In this document: piece by piece, positions 1 to 5,661 of the stretch
How the letters are laid out: the number at the start of each line of letters is the position of its first letter
Position numbering within the stretch: the first letter of the stretch is position 1
NCBI GenBank assembly: GCA_002413265.1
Contig: DHWR01000210.1
Coordinates: forward strand, 1-5,903
Length of the DNA: 5,903 nucleotides
Direction of reading: 5' to 3'
Origin: Chloroflexi bacterium UBA5177
GTDB lineage: Bacteria > Chloroflexota > UBA5177
Position numbers and translations under genes: made by a program
The notes under the pieces: generated by a model
Seen by the model: only the letters and a program-made list of their open reading frames with translations
What the model was told of the DNA's origin: nothing
Databases searched by the model: none

Positions 1-15
1 GAAGCTACGCAGGCT

Positions 16-99
16 TTACCAGGCCTTGAGTTGGCCGGCCACAGTCGCCACCGAAGCGGCGGCGCTGAGCACGGCAATCACGCGAGGCGCGATACGCAT
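16..99 (-). CDS. Tiny signal-peptide-like hydrophobic peptide (27 aa), unknown function
   Basis: I do not recognise this gene. It encodes 27 residues from an ATG at 99 to a TAA at 16-18. The layout resembles a bare signal peptide: a basic start (MRIAPR), a hydrophobic alanine/valine-rich core at about residues 7-21, and a short polar tail (GQLKAW). The core ends in TVA, an AxA-like signal peptidase I site; cleavage there would release the tail as a hexapeptide. That is inference. Support for translation is a GAGGGAG ribosome binding site (minus-strand bases 112-106) six bases before the ATG, the best such site in the window, plus a possible promoter upstream. It is divergent from the membrane HD-GYP gene, with 71 bases between starts. 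It could be a pro-peptide signal, a small membrane protein, a regulatory leader, or the stump of a longer gene. Moderate confidence that it is translated, low on role. Confidence 0.5.
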   Translation of the reverse strand: MRIAPRVIAVLSAAASVATVAGQLKAW

Positions 100-105
100 G
101 AAGGA

Positions 106-112
106 CTCCCTC
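106..112 (-). promoter_or_regulatory. Strong ribosome binding site of the tiny peptide gene
   Basis: On the minus strand these bases read GAGGGAG, six bases before the ATG at 99. This is close to the ideal Shine-Dalgarno sequence and spacing. It is the main reason to treat the 27-codon ORF as a gene rather than chance; the HD-GYP, large regulator and small regulator starts all have weaker sites. Confidence 0.6.
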
Positions 113-136
113 TTGTGGGGGACTGACGGCACTGCG

Positions 137-166
137 AGTTTACGCACATAGAGGCAGGTTTTTCAA
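137..166 (-). promoter_or_regulatory. Candidate promoter for the tiny peptide gene
   Basis: On the minus strand TTGAAA (166-161, five of six to TTGACA) is followed after 18 bases by TAAACT (142-137, four of six to TATAAT). Transcription would begin near 130 and give a leader of about 30 bases containing the ribosome binding site. The -35 box lies just before the TTG start of the divergent HD-GYP gene, so use of one promoter could interfere with the other. No equally good plus-strand promoter was found here; the best was CTGACG (123-128) and CATAGA (147-152), which is weak. Confidence 0.35.
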
Positions 167-170
167 GGCT

Positions 171-1538
171 TTGAGTAGCTTTGAACCCGGAATCTCCGGC
201 ATTTCGCTATACGCCGGCTTCCTGGCCACGGTAAGCGTCCTGCTCATCGTTGCGTTGGCACGATCGAGCGGATTCCTGCAGGACTCTCGGTCGGCCTTGT
301 CACTTGCGGCCTTCGCGGTTCTAGCGCTCGTTGCCGAACGGCAGACAGTCAGGCTGACGGCGAACCTTCAGCTGTCAGTCGTGTTTCTCCCGCTCCTCTT
401 TGTTGCGGTGGTGTTTGGGCCGTTAGCCGCAGCTCTCGTTGGAGCGGTCACCGTGCTACCCGACCTAGGTCGACCGTTCACCCGCTGGGTAATCTGGACG
501 GCAAACCGCACACTCATCGGCGGTCTCGCAGGCTTTGCTGCGCTTCAGGTCATGGGCAGCGGCGGCAGCACATTCGGCCGCATCCTTGCCGCGACCTCCG
601 TTGCTGCGGTCGTCGATGTTGGGCTGGACTTCATTCTTAGTGGAGCCACCCTGGTTCTACGCGGGACAGGCTCGATTCGGGATCTGGCCCGGACAACAGG
701 TCCTGTCGCGCTCGCCGGATATCCGCTCTACACGTCACTCGTCGGGATGTTGGCGTACAGCTATGTCGCATTTACCCCGTGGAGCGCTGCGCTTTTCTTC
801 ATCCCGGCGCTGGCGGCGCAACGACTTCATGTTATGTATCGCGAGCAACGTGAGGCGGTGTCCGAGCTCGGTGAAGCAAATGATCGGCTGGAGCGAGCAA
901 ATCTATCGTTCGCAACGGCCCTTGTCGCAACGCTCGATGCCCGCGACCGCTACACGGCAGGGCACTCGGCGGCTGTAGCGATTTACTCCAGGGATATTGC
1001 TGAGCGCATGGGACTTAGTGACCAAGAGCAGAACCTCGTTCATCTTTGCGGGCTGGTCCATGACATCGGTAAAGTTGGGCTCCCTGCCGGTCTACTTGAA
1101 AAGCCGGGTGCCCTCACGCTCGAGGAGCGCAGACTCATGGAAGAACACGCAGCCATTAGCGAGCGGATTCTTTCCAAGGTTGAGGACTACACCGAGATCG
1201 CCCGGATTGTGCGCCACCACCATGAGCGAGTCGACGGTCTCGGGTATCCCGATGGTCTTAGCGATAGCGAGATCCCATTGCTTGCCAAGATCATCGCCGT
1301 CGCGGATTCGTACGATGCTATGACCTCAGATCGGCCGTACCGAGATGCGATGCCCAGTCGAGTTGCACGGCTGCGTCTGGCACAGGCCGTCGAGAGTCAA
1401 TTTGATACCTCCGTGGTCGCAGCATTCGAGGCGATCCTGGCAGGTTCGAGCGAGGAGTACAGGGCCGGCCGCCGAGATGATTTCACGCTGGAGACGCAGC
1501 AAGCACAACAGCCTGCTCTTACTGCCGCTACCGCTTAA
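171..1538 (+). CDS. Membrane-anchored HD-GYP domain protein, predicted cyclic-di-GMP phosphodiesterase
   Basis: Proteins of this family hydrolyse cyclic di-GMP; substrate and activity are inferred. The first ~220 of 455 residues are very hydrophobic, with probably six to eight membrane segments (about 12-30, 41-56, 67-98, 110-128, 136-163, 178-216). They probably form a sensor or anchor rather than a known soluble domain. A short helical linker (222-255) leads to a canonical HD-GYP domain: HDIGK at 297-301, HHHE at 349-352, DGLGYP at 355-360 and SYDAMTSDRPYR at 380-391. All metal-binding signatures are present, so it is probably active, and there is no GGDEF partner domain. The TTG start is the first usable start after an in-frame stop at 99-101; its ribosome binding site is poor (AGG 12 bases upstream). 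It is divergent from the tiny peptide gene and overlaps the large LuxR regulator tail to tail by four bases. Confidence 0.9.
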   Translation: MSSFEPGISGISLYAGFLATVSVLLIVALARSSGFLQDSRSALSLAAFAVLALVAERQTVRLTANLQLSVVFLPLLFVAVVFGPLAAALVGAVTVLPDLGRPFTRWVIWTANRTLIGGLAGFAALQVMGSGGSTFGRILAATSVAAVVDVGLDFILSGATLVLRGTGSIRDLARTTGPVALAGYPLYTSLVGMLAYSYVAFTPWSAALFFIPALAAQRLHVMYREQREAVSELGEANDRLERANLSFATALVATLDARDRYTAGHSAAVAIYSRDIAERMGLSDQEQNLVHLCGLVHDIGKVGLPAGLLEKPGALTLEERRLMEEHAAISERILSKVEDYTEIARIVRHHHERVDGLGYPDGLSDSEIPLLAKIIAVADSYDAMTSDRPYRDAMPSRVARLRLAQAVESQFDTSVVAAFEAILAGSSEEYRAGRRDDFTLETQQAQQPALTAATA

Positions 1539-1539
1539 G
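1534..1539. other. Shared stop-codon palindrome CTTAAG at convergent gene ends
   Basis: The HD-GYP stop (TAA, 1536-1538) and the large regulator's stop (TAA on minus, 1537-1535) are both supplied by the palindrome CTTAAG. There is no intergenic space. A small inverted repeat, TTTCG-gca-CGAAA (1540-1552), sits just to the right, inside the regulator's last codons. It is too short and lacks a T tract to be called a terminator. Confidence 0.8.
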
Positions 1540-4093
1540 TTTCGGCACGAAATAGCGCGGCTTCCGTTCTAGAGCGTACGCCGAGTTTCTCGAAGATATG
1601 CCGGACGTGCACCTTCGCCGTTGACTGTGCGATCCAGAGCGTCTGTGCTATCTCTCGATTGGACATTCCTTGGCGAAGAAGATCAAGCACTTCCTCCTCG
1701 CGATCTGTCAGAAGGCTGGCCCGGCGAACTCCGGTTGCTCTTTGGTTGAGTCCGGCTTTCTCCGCAAGTCGTGGGTCGTATGTGACAAGGGGGCGTAGTA
1801 GGAAATCGCTCAAAGCAAAGCCCGTGCCTGCAATGACGTTCAATAGATTCGGAGCCAGTCTGTAGGCCACGACGAATGAATCTGCGTTGCCAGTCACCTG
1901 CGCGTCGATTAAGGCGAGTTCAAGCTGCTTGTTGCGTCCCGCTATATCGCCACGACGATCTGCGGCTAAGGCTTTTGCGAAGGCTCGCAAGCCACGCGCC
2001 TCAAGGTGCGTGGTGATTGACTCTGAAGCCTCGATTTCAGCTTCAGCTTCCTCGACCGCCCCTCGACAAGCCAGTGCGAGCGCGCGCATCGAGCGGACTT
2101 CGCCTTCCATCCCAGGCCCTACGCTTCGGGAACCGGTCATATCGAGCAACTCGAGCGCTTTGCCCGGTGCGCCTTGAGCGAGAGGAATCCTCGCAAGCAG
2201 GGCCTGTGCGTTGACTTGTGCGTGGAGATCGTCAGCTGCCTCGGCGAGTTGCCAGGCAGTTCTCAGTGCTGCTTGTGCTCCCTGGAAGTCTCGCAGTCCG
2301 ATTTGAGCAAGGGCCTTCATCTCGAGTCCGTGCGTGCCTACCCAATCGAGCCCGAAGCGTCTTGCATCAGCGATTTGGCGATCCGCCAAGGCATATGCGT
2401 CTGCGTACTTAGCTGCGAGGTTCAGCGCCGTCCCGTATGACTGTAGGAAGCCCGAACGAACCACCGGATCCGCGGTTCGCTCGAGCAACTCAAGGGTGGA
2501 ACGATGGCGATCGAGTGCTTGTTGTACGCCGCCCCAACGCACGGCTAGGTGGATCGGGCCTTGGCTAAGACGGATTTTGTCCTCGACAGACTCGGGCGCC
2601 AATCTTTCGAATTCCTGAAGCGCTTCTGCTGCTTGCCGTGGCTCTTCGAGATCAGTGAACGTAATAAATCGGCTCCAGAGGACTCGGCGAAGGTCTGCTG
2701 AAGTCGTTGAGCGGGCTCGTGCTTCGCTCAGAAGCTCCAATGCGTCAGCGGGCCGGTCATCGAGCTGCGCTACCTGAGCCGCTCGAAATAGTGCGCGGGA
2801 TGCGAGCGGGTGCTGTCGCGATAGTCGGGTGGCTAGACGGCGTGCTCGATCCTCGGCCTCTGGCCAGCGGCCTTTTCGGAAAGCCAGTTCAACTTCAGCG
2901 AGTGCTGCAACGTCAGCAGAGGGGATCAGTCTGTGCGCCTCTTCTAGCCATCTCTCGAGTGTCGCTAGCCGACCTTTTGACAAGAGATCGTCCAAGGCCC
3001 GACCGAGGAGGGCATTTAGAAGCTCGCCTACACTAAATTCGCTCGCGAGCGCGAAGACCTCATCCCATGCCGATTTTTCCAAGTCTGCATAGGCGATGGT
3101 CTCAACTGTTGAGGCTCTGGCCAGCGAATCTGCCTTTGCCATCTTTGATCGAAGAAACTGGCGAAGAAGCGGGTGCAGATCGTAGGTTTCGCCATCTCTG
3201 TTCAGGAAGCCTCGGTCAAACGCCTCCTCGAGAACGAGTCGGCCGTTTGGCCCGAAGAGCAGTTGTGCTAGCTCGGCATCTATTGTCGCGGCGAGCGATA
3301 GCTGAACTAGGTTCCATTGAAGCTCAGCACTGAGCTCTTGATAGAGCTCCTCGGCAAAATACGAATGTAGAGCGTCGGGAATCTCATCGTCCGCTAGCAG
3401 CTTCGGAGACTGGATAAGTGATGCCAGTCCAATCACGGCCGGCCAGCCTTCTGCGAGTGCAACGAGACCCGCTAGGACGCCAGGGTCCGTCTTGGGCGGG
3501 ACCGCCCTTGCGGCTTCCTCGTGTGTCATCGCCAAGATGTTTCGGCCAAACTCAGCCACCTCGCCGTAGAGAAGGCGTTTCGCAGAAACCCAGGACGGTC
3601 GGACTCGGCTTGTTACGAACAGTGGAATCGTGCCACGTGCAGCTACGGCATCAATCAACTGTTCTGCGGTTGGCTCATGAGCGAGGTGCTGATAGTCATC
3701 GATGACCATCCACACATCGTCAGGCCAGTGAGCCAAATCGTCGACCAGAATGTCTGCAATGCGGATTACCTCGGAATTCGGCGAGTGCGACGTGCGAAGA
3801 TGTTCTTGCAGGCGCGTGCCAGCCCCCTTCAACACCTCTTCCGCCGCTTGGGCAAGACCAAGCGCTAGCGCTGCAACGTCGGTCGAGGAAGGACCTGCGC
3901 GAAACCAAACTGCCTTGCGCTTCTGCCCTGTGAACCACTGACGTGCAAGAGTCGTCTTGCCGTAGCCGGCGGGCGCGACAAGAACTATGTGTCGGCTTTG
4001 TGTCTCGTCGAGCAGCCTCATTAGCCGTGGTCGGTGAATTAACCTGTGGCTTCGAGCGCTCTCGCCGAGAGCTTCTGCTTTCGCCTTGCCCAC
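1535..4093 (-). CDS. Large ATP-binding LuxR-family regulator (MalT/LAL type)
   Basis: A transcription regulator of the STAND/LAL class, which bind ATP and an inducer, oligomerise and activate promoters; ligand and targets are unknown. Its 852 residues match the usual LAL length. The N-terminal NTPase has a Walker A motif (APAGYGKTT, 40-48), a Walker B motif (VWMVIDDYQHL, 127-137), a TSRVRP sensor (161-166) and the LAEGWPAVIGLA motif (213-224) typical of MalT relatives. Residues from about 330 to 780 are helical, alanine- and leucine-rich and TPR-like, fitting a sensor/oligomerisation region. The C-terminus is a LuxR DNA-binding domain (LLTDREEEVLDLL from about 794; STAKVHVRHIFEKLGVRSRTEA near 824-845). 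The start is GTG with a weak GGGGG-type site; ATG is absent nearby. A hairpin and probable promoter lie upstream, so it is probably transcribed alone. The last bases overlap the HD-GYP stop codon. No frameshift is visible. Confidence 0.93.
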   Translation of the reverse strand: MGKAKAEALGESARSHRLIHRPRLMRLLDETQSRHIVLVAPAGYGKTTLARQWFTGQKRKAVWFRAGPSSTDVAALALGLAQAAEEVLKGAGTRLQEHLRTSHSPNSEVIRIADILVDDLAHWPDDVWMVIDDYQHLAHEPTAEQLIDAVAARGTIPLFVTSRVRPSWVSAKRLLYGEVAEFGRNILAMTHEEAARAVPPKTDPGVLAGLVALAEGWPAVIGLASLIQSPKLLADDEIPDALHSYFAEELYQELSAELQWNLVQLSLAATIDAELAQLLFGPNGRLVLEEAFDRGFLNRDGETYDLHPLLRQFLRSKMAKADSLARASTVETIAYADLEKSAWDEVFALASEFSVGELLNALLGRALDDLLSKGRLATLERWLEEAHRLIPSADVAALAEVELAFRKGRWPEAEDRARRLATRLSRQHPLASRALFRAAQVAQLDDRPADALELLSEARARSTTSADLRRVLWSRFITFTDLEEPRQAAEALQEFERLAPESVEDKIRLSQGPIHLAVRWGGVQQALDRHRSTLELLERTADPVVRSGFLQSYGTALNLAAKYADAYALADRQIADARRFGLDWVGTHGLEMKALAQIGLRDFQGAQAALRTAWQLAEAADDLHAQVNAQALLARIPLAQGAPGKALELLDMTGSRSVGPGMEGEVRSMRALALACRGAVEEAEAEIEASESITTHLEARGLRAFAKALAADRRGDIAGRNKQLELALIDAQVTGNADSFVVAYRLAPNLLNVIAGTGFALSDFLLRPLVTYDPRLAEKAGLNQRATGVRRASLLTDREEEVLDLLRQGMSNREIAQTLWIAQSTAKVHVRHIFEKLGVRSRTEAALFRAET

Positions 4094-4126
4094 GCAAACC
4101 CCCGCGACACCCGTTCCCCTCGGCTT

Positions 4127-4155
4127 ACCTTAGCGCTGGGCGACAGCAATTTCGA
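4127..4155 (-). promoter_or_regulatory. Candidate promoter for the large LuxR regulator
   Basis: On the minus strand TCGAAA (4155-4150) and TAAGGT (4132-4127) are separated by exactly 17 bases. TAAGGT fits the actinobacterial TAnnnT -10 pattern. The start would fall near 4120 and give a leader of about 27 bases before the GTG at 4093. The -35 box overlaps an inverted repeat, CGACC-aga-GGTCG (4153-4165), which could be an operator. Matched by eye only. Confidence 0.4.
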
Positions 4156-4165
4156 CCAGAGGTCG
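4153..4165. repeat. Short inverted repeat overlapping the candidate -35 box
   Basis: CGACC (4153-4157) and GGTCG (4161-4165) are perfect inverted copies around AGA. The repeat covers the upstream edge of the candidate promoter of the large regulator, where a repressor or activator could bind. It is short enough to be chance. Confidence 0.3.
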
Positions 4166-4171
4166 GGCTGA

Positions 4172-4207
4172 ACCGTGCCTGCGGCCACTGAGGGTCGCAG
4201 GCACGGT
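4172..4207 (-). terminator. Strong hairpin after the small LuxR gene, probable terminator without T tract
   Basis: ACCGTGCCTGCG (4172-4183) and CGCAGGCACGGT (4196-4207) are perfect 12-base inverted copies. Three more pairs (one G-T) close the stem to a six-base loop (4187-4192). It begins four bases after the stop codon of the small LuxR gene and precedes the large regulator's probable promoter. No T run follows on either strand, so a classical intrinsic terminator is not shown; GC-rich actinobacteria often use such hairpins. It could also stabilise the mRNA end. Confidence 0.6.
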
Positions 4208-4211
4208 GCCG

Positions 4212-4478
4212 TCAGCCCCCGCTATCGGCCGCAGCCGATTCGAGGCTTCGTGCGAGGGGGTCTTCTCCGGTTATCGCCCGGTACGCCACTGGGATTTGCC
4301 GGCGTCGGGTTACGCCGAGTTTCTGCCGCAGGACGTCTGAATGAGCTTTCGCCGTTCGAGGGGAAATGCCGAGCCGCTCTCCGACTTCGTCGTTCGAGCA
4401 CCCGGCAGCGATGAGCTCGATGACCTGCCGCTGTCTCTCGGTGATGGTCGGAAGCGAATCTCGCAGTGCGTCGTACAT
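4212..4478 (-). CDS. Small stand-alone LuxR-type HTH DNA-binding protein
   Basis: An 88-residue protein made almost only of a LuxR/GerE helix-turn-helix domain (about residues 11-66). The signatures are TERQRQVIELIAAG (13-26), SNDEVGERLGIS (28-39) and the recognition helix region RTAKAHSDVLRQKLGV (41-56). A short tail ending in SAAADSGG follows. There is no receiver, PAS or autoinducer-binding domain, so it would act as a free DNA-binding unit, like single-domain GerE-type regulators; its targets are unknown. I chose the ATG at 4478. A TTG at 4523 would add 15 residues, but that stretch carries promoter-like and repeat sequence. No clear ribosome binding site precedes the ATG, and a -10-like TAGGTT ends eight bases before it, so a leaderless transcript is possible. 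It is divergent from the recombinase gene and may regulate it, or may belong to the regulatory block on its left. Confidence 0.85.
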   Translation of the reverse strand: MYDALRDSLPTITERQRQVIELIAAGCSNDEVGERLGISPRTAKAHSDVLRQKLGVTRRRQIPVAYRAITGEDPLARSLESAAADSGG

Positions 4479-4486
4479 GACGATCA

Positions 4487-4515
4487 AACCTAATCGGCCA
4501 AGCGCCGCCTGACCA
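4487..4515 (-). promoter_or_regulatory. Candidate leaderless promoter of the small LuxR gene
   Basis: On the minus strand TGGTCA (4515-4510, four of six to the -35 consensus) and TAGGTT (4492-4487, fits TAnnnT) are 17 bases apart. The -10 box ends eight bases before the ATG at 4478, so transcription could begin at or near the start codon. This agrees with the poor ribosome binding site. Recognised by eye only. Confidence 0.35.
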
Positions 4516-4522
4516 TTGACCA
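4510..4522. repeat. Tandem TGACCA direct repeat in the divergent control region
   Basis: TGACCA occurs at 4510-4515 and again at 4517-4522, separated by one T. One copy coincides with the -35 box proposed for the small LuxR gene. The pair could be an operator for that protein or for a recombinase control factor, but a two-copy hexamer can arise by chance. Confidence 0.35.
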
Positions 4523-4542
4523 AAAGGCGTATTTAGAGCAAC

Positions 4543-4547
4543 AAGGT
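4543..4547 (+). promoter_or_regulatory. Ribosome binding site of the tyrosine recombinase
   Basis: AAGGT lies nine bases before the ATG at 4557 and supports that start over the in-frame ATG at 4578. The surrounding 4521-4600 segment is only about 35 percent GC (28 of 80 bases counted by hand), against about 67 percent at 4621-4680. No convincing -35/-10 pair was found for the plus strand here. Confidence 0.5.
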
Positions 4548-4556
4548 AGATATTTT

Positions 4557-5477
4557 ATGGTAAACTCAATTGAGAACATGCAATCTACAAGGGACATTCT
4601 CATCGAAGGATTCACCGCGCGACTGCATCGCGAAGGGCTCGTGCCGGGCAGCATCGACCAGTACGTCCGCTCGGTGAACGCCCTGATCGGCGCGTTCCCC
4701 GAGCGCCGACCACAGGACTTGAGCCGGGACGACGTTGAGACCTGGATCGACATGGTCGCCAGGGATGTGTCGCCCGCGACCACGAACCTCCGTATCGCGG
4801 CGTTGAAGCGGTTCTACGCCTACCTCGTGGATCGCGAGATCGTGACCGGCGCGAACCCGACGGCCAGGCTCAAGGCATCGAAGCTGCATCGGCGGAAGGT
4901 GGACTGGTTGCAAGCCGACGAGGATCAGGCGCTCCTGAAAGCGCCGACGACGCCACAGGAGCGCATCGTCGTCGGGTTGCTCCGGCACACCGGCCTCCGC
5001 ATCGGGGAGGCGCGCGGGCTCAGAGTCCGTGACGTGGACTTTGAGCGCGGGGAGGTACGCATCCACGCGGCGAAGTCAGAGTCGGGGATCAGGATCGTGC
5101 CGATTCGAGGCGAGGCGGTGGTCGAGTTGAAGGCGTGGCTTGGCTACCTCGACAAGCACGGCAGGGCGGCCCCTGACGCCTACTTTCTGAGCACGCGGAA
5201 CGGCACGCCGATGCAGGCGAATCAGGCGCGTGACCTCGTCAAGCGCTGCGCGCGCCGGGCCGGTGTTCGAGTGACCGGTGACGGCACGCACGACTCATCC
5301 GTCTCATGCCACACGCTCCGCCGCACCTTCGGCTCGTACCTTCTCAACAAGGGGGCGAGGCTGGAGACCGTCGCACGCCTGCTCGGGCACGCCGACACAC
5401 GCACGACGGAACGGTGCTACGCGGCCCTGCTACCGGACACCGTCCGCGACGACATGTGGAAGGCGCTCTCCGCGTGA
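4557..5477 (+). CDS. Tyrosine recombinase / phage-type integrase (XerC/XerD-like fold)
   Basis: A site-specific recombinase that cuts and rejoins DNA through a covalent tyrosine link. Its 306 residues match the XerC/XerD and short-integrase length. The N-terminal core-binding domain spans about 12-105 (SIDQYVRSVNALI; SPATTNLRIAALKRFYAYLV). All catalytic residues are present: R148 (HTGLRIGEA), K173 (AAKSESG), H252 and R255 (CHTLRRTF), H278 (LLGHADTRTT) and Y288 (TERCYAALLP). It is therefore probably active. Target sites and element boundaries are not visible, and its divergence from housekeeping XerC/D cannot be judged here. Start: ATG with AAGGT nine bases upstream. Its first codons are AT-rich and carry a 10-base palindrome, then composition jumps to high GC. 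The stop overlaps a GTG that opens the remnant of a second recombinase. It is divergent from the small LuxR gene. It could be the integrase of an integrative element or a relic of one. Confidence 0.93.
   Translation: MVNSIENMQSTRDILIEGFTARLHREGLVPGSIDQYVRSVNALIGAFPERRPQDLSRDDVETWIDMVARDVSPATTNLRIAALKRFYAYLVDREIVTGANPTARLKASKLHRRKVDWLQADEDQALLKAPTTPQERIVVGLLRHTGLRIGEARGLRVRDVDFERGEVRIHAAKSESGIRIVPIRGEAVVELKAWLGYLDKHGRAAPDAYFLSTRNGTPMQANQARDLVKRCARRAGVRVTGDGTHDSSVSCHTLRRTFGSYLLNKGARLETVARLLGHADTRTTERCYAALLPDTVRDDMWKALSA
4565..4574. repeat. Perfect 10-base palindrome CTCAATTGAG at the start of the recombinase gene
   Basis: A perfect palindrome lies within codons 3-6 of the recombinase, in the AT-rich patch 20 bases after the ribosome binding site. 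It could be a control site, but a palindrome of this size may be chance. Confidence 0.35.
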
Positions 5478-5661
5478 AGAGCTACCTCTTCCATGACACA
5501 AGACACGCCTTTGCCTCGCGGATGATCTCGCGAGGTATGGACGTGGTCACGCTCTCGGGGCTTCTTGGGCATAAAGGAATCCGCGCGTGACGTTGGAGAC
5601 CTATTCACACATGTATGACCGCCAGAAGACGGACGACACCATCCGTGAGGCGATGGCATGA
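5474..5661 (+). pseudogene. C-terminal remnant of a second tyrosine recombinase, frameshifted
   Basis: The frame opening with GTG at 5474 reads FHDTRHAFASRMISRG and then LSGLLGHKGIR, the H-x-x-R and LGH boxes of a tyrosine recombinase catalytic domain; it stops at a TGA at 5588-5590. Skipping two bases (5585-5586) in the CGCGCG run restores VTLETYSHMYDRQ, which holds the catalytic tyrosine. That frame then continues to a TGA at 5659-5661. The restored product resembles the common integrase ending LGH..I..TLETYSHM. The N-terminal domain, first catalytic arginine and lysine are absent. It is not a copy of the neighbouring recombinase, since shared residues are few beyond the motifs. The GTG overlaps the upstream stop as GTGA, and the restored stop overlaps the next ATG as ATGA, so the gene was once probably part of a coupled operon. 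A sequencing error at the CG run is an alternative to real decay. Truncation at the 5' end is certain. Confidence 0.8.
5476..5491 (+). repeat. Small hairpin across the end of the recombinase gene
   Basis: GAAGAG (5476-5481) and CTCTTC (5486-5491) are perfect inverted copies around CTAC. The stem overlaps the recombinase stop codon and the first codons of the second recombinase remnant. It might modulate coupled translation or be a rearrangement scar; it is too short to call a terminator. Confidence 0.3.

Noticed and set aside
4479..4523. TTG start adding 15 residues to the small LuxR protein
   Set aside because: The added stretch overlaps the TGACCA repeat and the promoter-like boxes and has no ribosome binding site; the ATG at 4478 fits single-domain LuxR proteins better.
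4566..5066. Minus-strand open frame of 166 codons opposite the recombinase
   Set aside because: It is the shadow of a strongly supported recombinase frame; its translation shows no motif and it is rich in Pro, Arg and Val as antisense GC-rich frames are.
5306..5473. Upstream extension of the second recombinase fragment in the same frame
   Set aside because: This part lies out of frame inside the intact recombinase and its translation is Arg/Pro/His-rich with no recombinase motifs, so the fragment begins about 5474.
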